DNA of 55,983 nucleotides. Origin: Neorhizobium tomejilense. GTDB lineage: Bacteria; Pseudomonadota; Alphaproteobacteria; Rhizobiales; Rhizobiaceae. The notes beneath the pieces are model-generated. The model was not told where the DNA came from, did no database searches, and was given only the letters and a program-made list of their open reading frames with translations. Each line of letters opens with the position of its first letter. Position 1 is the stretch's first letter. The translations under genes and the position numbers were made by a program. The stretch covers positions 1 to 55,983 of the forward strand of contig PVBG01000031.1 of NCBI GenBank assembly GCA_002968845.1, written 5' to 3'. Positions 50,185 through 55,983 of the stretch are shown piece after piece.

Positions 50185-51147
50185 TCAGGCAACCTTGCCG
50201 CTGCGCCGCGGGTGAAAAATGGCAACCAGCCTGCGGCAGGCGATCAATAGCATTTCCGTCTTCAGCGACACGATCGCGACACCACCTAGCACGATCGCGG
50301 TGGCGATGATCTCTCTCAGGCTGACGGGTTCACCCAGCAGGACAAAACCGAGGATAATCGTCCAGGGCGGCAGGAAATAACCGTTCATCGAACCGATGGT
50401 CGGACCCGCCTTCTTGAGGATGTTCATGTAGAGAACGATTGGCAGGGCAGTTCCGAACACGCCGAGAACGAGAAGCAGCGGCAGGTTGTCGAGTGCCGGA
50501 GAGAAGGCCGAAAGACCGCCGAGATAGATCATCACCGCGAAGGTCGGTAGGCCGGAGAACAGCTGCTGTCCCAGCGCCAGCCGGACCGGCTGGGCACCTG
50601 GAATGCCGCGCACATAAAGATTGCCGAGCGCGTAGCTGACCGCGACGATGGCCACGGCGCCGACGCCGCGAAGGCTGACATTGTCGGCACCGAGCGCCGC
50701 CGGGCCGATCAGCAGGACCATGCCGCCGAAGCCGGTTGCAAGCCCGAGCGCCACTTTCGGCGTCAGCCGCTCGCTCGCAAACAGCGCCTGCGCCAGAACC
50801 GCGACGACGAGCGGCGTGGAGGCCTGGATCATCGATGTCAGGCCCGCCGAAATTTCCGTCAGCGCATAGGCCGTCAGGCTGTTCGGCACGACGCCCTGCA
50901 AAAAGCCGAGGACGACCCAGTCGCGCATTTCCCGTCCGCGCGGGAGAATGTTGTGGCCGGAGACGATCATCCAGATGGCGATCAGGCTACCGCCCATCAG
51001 CCCCCTCACCGCCGTCAGGGCGAGCGGAGAGAGCGCGGTGCCGGCCAACTTCAGGAGAATGAAAGCGCCTCCCCACAGGAAGGAACAGGCAAGCATCTGC
51101 ACGATCAGCGGAATTTCAAAGGACTTCCTTGCGGCGATCGAAGGCAT
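50185..51147 (-). CDS. DMT superfamily (EamA) exporter
   Basis: 320 aa inner-membrane transporter with ten predicted helices in two EamA repeats (SFLWGGAFILLKLAGTALSP in the first, ALPIVLYMNILKKAGPT and FLPPWTIILGF in the second). A basic C-terminal tail follows. The substrate is unknown; metabolite or drug export is usual. It is divergent from the MarR gene, with two MarR-type palindromes in the spacer. Confidence 0.92.
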   Translation of the reverse strand: MPSIAARKSFEIPLIVQMLACSFLWGGAFILLKLAGTALSPLALTAVRGLMGGSLIAIWMIVSGHNILPRGREMRDWVVLGFLQGVVPNSLTAYALTEISAGLTSMIQASTPLVVAVLAQALFASERLTPKVALGLATGFGGMVLLIGPAALGADNVSLRGVGAVAIVAVSYALGNLYVRGIPGAQPVRLALGQQLFSGLPTFAVMIYLGGLSAFSPALDNLPLLLVLGVFGTALPIVLYMNILKKAGPTIGSMNGYFLPPWTIILGFVLLGEPVSLREIIATAIVLGGVAIVSLKTEMLLIACRRLVAIFHPRRSGKVA

Positions 51148-51166
51148 GGTCGGCTCCTTACCTATT

Positions 51167-51215
51167 TATCTTCATGTGAAGATATTTGCTCTCAATTTAT
51201 CTTCATGTCAAGATA
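51167..51215. promoter_or_regulatory. twin MarR operators
   Basis: TATCTTCATGTGAAGATA (51167-51184) has perfect arms TATCTTCA / TGAAGATA. TATCTTCATGTCAAGATA (51198-51215) differs by one base. The centres are 31 bases apart, three turns. Both lie in the 92-base spacer between DMT exporter and marR. Confidence 0.88.
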
Positions 51216-51239
51216 GTTTTATCGAGACGGAGAATCGCA

Positions 51240-51785
51240 ATGGCGCAGACGCAAAAAACGCAGGATCACATCGACCGGGCGCGGGCCCAGTGGGCCAAGC
51301 AATTGCCGGATCTCGACACGGGTCCGATGGAGATTCTCGGCCGCATCTACCGCCTGTCGCGGCTGGTCACGCCATCGATCGAGGCGACGTTCGCGTCGTT
51401 CCAGCTGGACCGCGGAGAATTCGATGTCGTGGGCACGCTGCTGCGCTCCGGGCCGCCCCACCGGCTGACCCCGACCGAGCTCTACCGGTCGCTGATGATC
51501 GCCTCCGGCAGCCTCACCCACCGTCTGGGCCGGCTGGAAAAGGCCGGCCTGATCAAGCGCGTCCCGTCCGACAGCGACGGCCGCAGCCTTTCCGTGCAGT
51601 TGACCGACGAAGGCATCCGCCGAGCGGAGGCCGCATTCCGGCAGGATATGGCGAGCGAGGCGGCGGCGATCGCGGGCTTCGATCCGGAAAAGAAGGCGCA
51701 GCTTGCGGACCTGCTTCGGGAACTGAACCTCGCGGTCGAGGCCTATCTCTCAAGACAGGCACCGTCGGAGCCGACGGAGGATTAA
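51240..51785 (+). CDS. MarR-family regulator
   Basis: 181 aa from the ATG at 51240 (MAQTQKTQDHIDRARAQW), with GGAG upstream. The winged helix is LTPTELYRSLMIASGSLTHRLGRLEKAGLIKR and the wing SDGRSLSVQLTDEG. The frame is open to 51186, but that part overlaps the operator. It likely represses itself and the divergent exporter. Confidence 0.93.
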   Translation: MAQTQKTQDHIDRARAQWAKQLPDLDTGPMEILGRIYRLSRLVTPSIEATFASFQLDRGEFDVVGTLLRSGPPHRLTPTELYRSLMIASGSLTHRLGRLEKAGLIKRVPSDSDGRSLSVQLTDEGIRRAEAAFRQDMASEAAAIAGFDPEKKAQLADLLRELNLAVEAYLSRQAPSEPTED

Positions 51786-51797
51786 CGGAAGGCGGGA

Positions 51798-52700
51798 TCA
51801 CACGGAAATTAGCTTTCGACGTCCTGGCAGGGTCATGGCGGCAACGCCTGCGACGACGCAGACGAGGCCGGCCCATGCGCCCGGATGCAGGCTTTCGCCG
51901 AGAAAAATGACGCCGATCGCCACCCCGACGGGCACCCGCAGATAGGCTTGCGACGTTGCGCCGACGGAGCCGAGCGTCTGCATCAGCCTGAAATAGATGA
52001 CGAAGGCGAGCGCGGTCGAAAACACCGAGAGCGCCACCAGCGCCAGGATCGATTCCAGCGAGGGGACAAGCGTCCAGGGCTTATCGACGATCAGGCTTGC
52101 CGGGACCAGCAGCGCGGCGCCGCAGACGAGCGAGCCCGCCGCCGGCATGATCGGGTCGAGACCTTTGAAGTTCTTGCCGAAGATCGCCGCGCCGGCATAA
52201 CACACCGTCGCCAGCACGATCGCCAGCTGCGGTACAAGTCCCTCCCCCAGGCCCGACAGCGCTTCGACGCCGATCACCATGCAGATGCCGACGAGCCCCG
52301 CGCCGACGCCGAACAGTTTTCGCACCGTCACCGGCTCGTGGCGGGTGATCAATGCCGTGATCAGGAAGGCGAAGATCGGCGTGGTGGAATTGAGGATCGC
52401 CGCAAGCCCGGCATCGGTCGACTGTTCCGCCCAGGCAATCAGCGTGAAGGGAATGGCGCTGTTCAGGCAGGCCTGGAACAGGAAGCGCGCCCATGTCGCT
52501 CCATCGCGCGGCAGCTTCAGGCCGCGCCAGCGGATGACGGCGAGCAGCACCGCTCCGGCGATCAGCGTCCGCAGCGCGATCAGCGTCACCGGCGGGATGG
52601 TCCCGACGCCGATCTTGATGAAGGTGTAGGAAGCGCCCCAGAGCGTGGAGAGCGCCAGAAGCAGCGCCAGTTCCCTGGTCATATTCGGTGTGTTCGGCAT
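51798..52700 (-). CDS. DMT superfamily (EamA) transporter
   Basis: 300 aa from the ATG at 52700 (MPNTPNMTRELALLLALSTL). Two EamA repeats with ten helices (WGASYTFIKIGVGTIPP; AWAEQSTDAGLAAILNSTTP; GVAIGVIFLGESLHPGAW). It is not closely similar to the exporter at 50185. It converges with marR across 12 bases and is divergent from the LysE gene. Confidence 0.92.
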   Translation of the reverse strand: MPNTPNMTRELALLLALSTLWGASYTFIKIGVGTIPPVTLIALRTLIAGAVLLAVIRWRGLKLPRDGATWARFLFQACLNSAIPFTLIAWAEQSTDAGLAAILNSTTPIFAFLITALITRHEPVTVRKLFGVGAGLVGICMVIGVEALSGLGEGLVPQLAIVLATVCYAGAAIFGKNFKGLDPIMPAAGSLVCGAALLVPASLIVDKPWTLVPSLESILALVALSVFSTALAFVIYFRLMQTLGSVGATSQAYLRVPVGVAIGVIFLGESLHPGAWAGLVCVVAGVAAMTLPGRRKLISV

Positions 52701-52881
52701 GATCCCGCCTGGCCTGTTCGCATTTCGATGCGGGTCTTCTAGGTCAGGACGGAGGGCGGATGCTTCGGTGCGGATCGAAGTGTTCCGACCGACACTGCGC
52801 CGCTCGAACGGCAGCGGCTGACCGCACTTGCGGGCGGGCGCCGCCTGTTGCAATGATGCGGGCTAATTCAAGGAATACTAT

Positions 52882-53514
52882 ATGCCCTCGACCGAGCTGT
52901 TTCTCGCCTTTCTCGCCACCACCGTGGTGTTCGCCTACATACCCGGGCCGGCCATGATTTATGCCGCGGCCCAGACACTGGCGCGCGGGCGGTGGTCTGG
53001 CCTGATGGCTTCGCTCGGCATCCATATCGGCGGTTACGCGCATGTGTTCGCCGCAGCCGCGGGGCTTTCGGTGCTATTCCACGCGGTGCCGATGCTCTAC
53101 CTGGCGGTGAAGCTGGCCGGCGCGGCCTATCTCGTCTGGCTCGGAATCTCGCTGTTCCGCGCCAAGGCGGCCGGCGATCTCGAACTTCCGGAGATTGCCC
53201 AGAAATCCGGCCGGCGGGCGTTTTTCGAAAGCATCACGGTGGAAGTGCTGAACCCGAAGACGGCGATCTTCTTCCTCGCCTTCCTGCCGCAGTTCATCGA
53301 CGCCTCGGCCGCCTTCCCCATCTGGCTGCAGTTCGTGATCCTCGGCACGATCGTCAACCTGATGTTCTCGTCTGCCGATATCGTCTGCGTGCTGCTGGCC
53401 GGCGCTGTCATCACCCGGCTGAAACATTCGAGCGGGGCGCAGCGGCTGATGCAGCGGGCCGGAGGCGCACTGCTTGTCGGGCTCGGCGCACATCTGGCGC
53501 TGCAGCGGAGCTAG
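52882..53514 (+). CDS. LysE family translocator
   Basis: 210 aa with six membrane helices, of the RhtB/LysE amino-acid efflux family. Landmarks are FAYIPGPAMIYAAAQTLARG (the PGP motif), KLAGAAYLVWLGISLFR and EVLNPKTAIFFLAFLPQF. AAGGAA precedes the ATG. Exports an amino acid or related metabolite; which one is unknown. Confidence 0.94.
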   Translation: MPSTELFLAFLATTVVFAYIPGPAMIYAAAQTLARGRWSGLMASLGIHIGGYAHVFAAAAGLSVLFHAVPMLYLAVKLAGAAYLVWLGISLFRAKAAGDLELPEIAQKSGRRAFFESITVEVLNPKTAIFFLAFLPQFIDASAAFPIWLQFVILGTIVNLMFSSADIVCVLLAGAVITRLKHSSGAQRLMQRAGGALLVGLGAHLALQRS

Positions 53515-53545
53515 TCAGCTCATTAAAAAGCAGCCCTGCGCCATC

Positions 53546-54049
53546 TCACCCCGTGACCTTCAGCTCCATGCAGGTCAGATCCAGCCAGCGGCCGAACTTG
53601 GTGCCGACCTCGGAAAACGTGCCGGCGGTGCGGAAGCCCAACTTCTCGTGCAGGCCGATCGAGGCGGTGTTTCCGGCCTCGATGCAGGCGACCATGACGT
53701 GGATGCCGTTCTCGGCGGCGCGGGCGATCAGCTTCCGCATCAGCAGCCGGCCGATGCCGGCGCCGCGGAAATCGCGGTGGACGTAGACGGAATGCTCGAC
53801 CGTGTGGCGGAACCCGTCGAAGGCGCGCCAGTCGCCGTAGGAAGCGTAACCGGCGACCTTGCCGTTCACGTCCGCGACCAGAACCGGAAAACCTCGGGCC
53901 TTGCGGGCAGAGAACCATTCCTTGCGGTTCTCAAGGTCAACCAGCACGTCGTTCCAGATCGCCGTCGTGTTGGCGACCGCGTCGTTGTAGATCTCCATGA
54001 CGGTCGGGAGATCGGCTTCGGTGGCGTCGCGTACAAGGGGTTCGGTCAT
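53546..54049 (-). CDS. GNAT N-acetyltransferase (phosphinothricin/methionine-sulfone type)
   Basis: 167 aa. It begins LVRDATEADLPTVMEIYNDAV; the acetyl-CoA loop is RDFRGAGIGRLLMRKL with EHSVYVH, and GLHEKLGFRTAGTF is near the end. This matches the PAT/MnaT branch, which acetylates L-phosphinothricin, methionine sulfoximine and similar amino acids. It detoxifies such compounds or is a housekeeping amino-acid acetylase. Confidence 0.92.
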   Translation of the reverse strand: MTEPLVRDATEADLPTVMEIYNDAVANTTAIWNDVLVDLENRKEWFSARKARGFPVLVADVNGKVAGYASYGDWRAFDGFRHTVEHSVYVHRDFRGAGIGRLLMRKLIARAAENGIHVMVACIEAGNTASIGLHEKLGFRTAGTFSEVGTKFGRWLDLTCMELKVTG

Positions 54050-54215
54050 CAGGTTTCGTCCATCATGATACTCATTCGTCCACTATAACAGACGATTGGA
54101 TAACGAGTCCAGATTTGCTGGCCTTCTCCTTTGATAACTTCATGGGAATCGTTACGGAATGCCGGAGTAGCCAGCTTGAAGCCGGCCGGCTGCCCGCGAT
54201 AAACCGAACCTCGGA

Positions 54216-54881
54216 TCAAAAACCGCCGGAGAGGCTGAAGCAGGTCATGACCGCGCCGTAGTGGACGGCGGCGGCGGCGACGACGAAGCCGTGCCAGATG
54301 GCGTTCTGGAACCGCAGCCGTTCCCAGACGTGGAAGATCACCCCAAGCGAATAGATGAAGCCGCCGATGACGATCAGCCAGACGGTGACGGCCGGCAGAT
54401 ATTGCGAGATCGGCCCCGCCACCATCACGCCGCTCCAGCCCATCGCGAGGTAGAGCAGGATCGTCAGCTTGTCGAAACGGCCGGGAAACAGGCATTTCAG
54501 CGTGATGCCGAAAATGGCGGTCGCCCAGATCGCCAGAAGCATGGCGAATATCCACGGGTCGTGGGCGCCGCGCTGCAGGAACGGCGTATAGGTCGCGGCG
54601 ATCAGGATGAAGATCGCCGAATGGTCGAGCCGCCGCAGCACCCATTTGGTGCGCGAGTGAGGCCAGATATTGTAGGTGAAAGAGATCGACAGGCAGATGA
54701 TCAGGCCGAGGCCATAGATCCAGGCGGCGGCGATTTCGCCATGGCTGGACCAGACGGTCGCGTAGAAGATCAGGGCGGTGGCGCCGACCAGTGCGAACAC
54801 GATACCGACGCCGTGGATGATGCCATCCGCGACGATCTCGTGAAAATCGTATTTCCGCCCGAAATTGAAAAACTCGTTCAT
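54216..54881 (-). CDS. hemolysin III family protein (PAQR/TrhA)
   Basis: 221 aa from the ATG at 54881 (MNEFFNFGRKYDFHEIVADG), with GGAAGG upstream. Seven helices and the PAQR zinc-site landmarks HEIVADGIIHGVG, RRLDHSAIFILIAATYTPF and IFHVWERLRFQNAIWHGFV are present. Members affect membrane fluidity or act as hydrolases; the role in rhizobia is unknown. The DksA-like gene ends 85 bases upstream in the same direction. Confidence 0.94.
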   Translation of the reverse strand: MNEFFNFGRKYDFHEIVADGIIHGVGIVFALVGATALIFYATVWSSHGEIAAAWIYGLGLIICLSISFTYNIWPHSRTKWVLRRLDHSAIFILIAATYTPFLQRGAHDPWIFAMLLAIWATAIFGITLKCLFPGRFDKLTILLYLAMGWSGVMVAGPISQYLPAVTVWLIVIGGFIYSLGVIFHVWERLRFQNAIWHGFVVAAAAVHYGAVMTCFSLSGGF

Positions 54882-54966
54882 CCGACCTTCCGCCTGCATG
54901 GATCTAAGAATGAGCATGACCAGGGAGGAAGGCAAGAGAGGGAGGATTCACATTCCATTTCCCGCG

Positions 54967-55299
54967 TTAAAGTTCGGCCGGCACCTCGGCGGCGCAGGTC
55001 TGGCAAAGGGGCGTGTGTGGCACGGCATCGAGGCGCTTTTCGGCGATCGGCTGGCCGCATCTGGCGCAGATGCCGAACGTGCCGGCGGCAATGCGGTGAA
55101 GTGCCGCATCGATGGCCGCAAGCTCCCGTTCGCCGGTTTCGCCGAGCTCTTCCAGCACCTCGTCATTGTTGCGTTCTACGGCACGGTCGTCGTCGTCAGG
55201 GTTGCGGGGTGTGACGAAATCCTGTTCGATGCGGTTCAGGCGGCTTTCCAACTCCGCCTTTCTCGCCCTCAGAACGCTGCCATATCTTGTCGTATCCAT
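54967..55299 (-). CDS. DksA/TraR-type C4 zinc-finger protein
   Basis: 110 aa from the ATG at 55299 (MDTTRYGSVLRARKAELES), with GAAGGAA upstream. The N-terminal part is a short coiled coil and the C-terminus is a C4 zinc finger, CARCGQPIAEKRLDAVPHT...CQTC. It lacks the long coiled-coil of canonical DksA and the DxxDxA tip, so it is a short paralogue that may not bind the RNA polymerase channel. It follows the universal stress gene after 14 bases, probably one operon. Confidence 0.9.
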   Translation of the reverse strand: MDTTRYGSVLRARKAELESRLNRIEQDFVTPRNPDDDDRAVERNNDEVLEELGETGERELAAIDAALHRIAAGTFGICARCGQPIAEKRLDAVPHTPLCQTCAAEVPAEL

Positions 55300-55313
55300 G
55301 GGTCCGTTCCTTC

Positions 55314-55724
55314 TCAGCGGTCGACGAGGACCGAGCACGTGGCGTGGCGCACGACGCGGTCGGCGGTGGCCCCGATCAGATAGTTCGAGAGGTCCGGGAT
55401 ATGCGAGGCGACGATGATCAGGTCGGCGTCCTGATCCACCGAAGCGGCCAGGATTTCCCGCGCCGGCGCGCCTTGCCGGATCTCGATATCGGCTTCGATG
55501 CCGGCTTTCTCGCGAAGCTCGACGAGCTGCCGTTCGGCATCCTGGCGGGCTGCGACAGTCAGATCGACGGTCAGCTCGGAGACGAGATAAGCGGGCATGT
55601 CCTCGACCACGTTGACGATCAGGATCGTGCCGTCCTTGTCGAGAAGGTTCGCGGCGGTAAGCAGGATGCGCTCGCCCTTTTCCAGAGCGGAGACGTCCAC
55701 TGCGACGATGATCTTCTTGTACAT
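55314..55724 (-). CDS. universal stress protein (UspF/UspG-like)
   Basis: 136 aa. Fold landmarks are KKIIVAVDVS, ANLLDKDGTILIVNVVED and the terminal LIIVASHIPDLSNYLIGATADRVVRHATCSVLV. The nucleotide-loop Gly-x2-Gly-x9-Gly-Ser is changed (HIPD in place of RGxG), as in E. coli UspF and UspG. Small cytosolic protein induced in stress or stasis. First gene of a usp-dksA-like pair. Confidence 0.93.
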   Translation of the reverse strand: MYKKIIVAVDVSALEKGERILLTAANLLDKDGTILIVNVVEDMPAYLVSELTVDLTVAARQDAERQLVELREKAGIEADIEIRQGAPAREILAASVDQDADLIIVASHIPDLSNYLIGATADRVVRHATCSVLVDR

Positions 55725-55922
55725 GCGATCTCCTTCAGGTCTTTCGGCCTATCGTATCGTCGCCTGCCCAAAGCCGCCTTGATCAGGGTCAAACGCCTGG
55801 TGATCGTCTACAATTTGGAGACGATCAATCACCGTTTTGCGCTCTTTCGTGAACGATGGGCATGGGCCATATAGGCTGCAACAGGGCGCTTCACCCCGCC
55901 CGATGTCAGAGAGGATTTTGAT

Positions 55923-55983
55923 ATGTCCGATGTCACGCAGCCCTTTGCCCTGACCCGTCACGCCCATGTCCGCGGCGCGCATC
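55923..55983 (+). CDS. 5' end of a gene cut by the window edge
   Basis: An open frame from the ATG at 55923, preceded by GAGAGGA, running off the end. It encodes MSDVTQPFALTRHAHVRG and continues. Too little is present to name it. A CATATAGG segment like the repeat at 47499-47540 lies about 55 bases upstream. Confidence 0.5.
   Translation, partial: MSDVTQPFALTRHAHVRGAH

Noticed and set aside
1..55983. tRNA or rRNA genes
   Set aside because: No cloverleaf-like segment with the expected arms, and no conserved rRNA sequence, was recognised in any spacer.

Overview
The window looks like chromosomal DNA of an alphaproteobacterium in the order Hyphomicrobiales, most likely family Rhizobiaceae (Rhizobium/Agrobacterium/Ensifer/Shinella type). 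The reasons are high GC coding DNA, a Ros/MucR-type zinc-finger regulator, a DnaA domain-IV-like HTH protein next to a DUF6456 protein, a DUF5330-sufE pair, a DUF1214/DUF1254 pair, DUF2336, DUF1491 and DUF1062 proteins, a seven-gene Mrp-type cation/proton antiporter operon, and several copies of GC-rich intergenic palindromic repeats. I cannot fix the genus by eye. There is no rRNA, recognisable tRNA, transposase, integrase, phage gene or CRISPR array.

Layout. 1-5.1 kb: copper export (copA-cueR, with a CueR-type promoter) and an acyltransferase-3/SGNH protein. 5.2-10.9 kb: regulators paired with oxidoreductases (LuxR; HxlR with SDR and quinone-oxidoreductase-like MDR; LysR with a glutathione S-transferase). 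11-19.7 kb: a YcgN-type Cys-cluster protein, a bifunctional penicillin-binding protein, a higBA toxin-antitoxin pair, DUF1214/DUF1254, a 58-aa protein, DUF2336, DUF1491, a GIY-YIG protein and a 55-aa membrane protein. 19.7-23.6 kb: two LysR genes with a tautomerase, a GST and a VOC protein. 23.8-32.5 kb: a membrane histidine kinase overlapping a peptidoglycan-binding protein, DUF5330, a candidate three-hairpin small RNA, sufE, TetR/SDR, FMN reductase/HxlR, DUF6456, the DnaA-like protein and MucR. 32.9-39.6 kb: mnhABCDEFG on the minus strand, broken into blocks by palindromic repeats between A and B and between C and D. 39.6-41.6 kb: a probable accessory segment (secreted SGNH-like protein, 77-aa unknown) between two 69-bp direct repeats. 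41.7-56 kb: small metabolic and stress genes (deaminase, msrB, ankyrin protein, VOC, two GFA proteins, aldose epimerase, imine-reductase-like enzyme, cupin, DUF1062, SDR/TetR, two DMT exporters with MarR, LysE exporter, GNAT, hemolysin III, a C4 zinc-finger DksA-like protein and a universal stress protein). The last gene runs off the right edge.

The dominant pattern is small regulator-plus-enzyme or regulator-plus-transporter modules, mostly divergent, serving detoxification, redox and export. For many of them a symmetrical candidate operator is readable in the shared spacer: paired LysR boxes at 10084-10140, twin MarR palindromes at 51167-51215, TetR palindromes near 28.4 and 49.5 kb, and a HigA palindrome inside a textbook promoter at 15.25 kb. 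These are sequence observations; the regulatory links are inferred.
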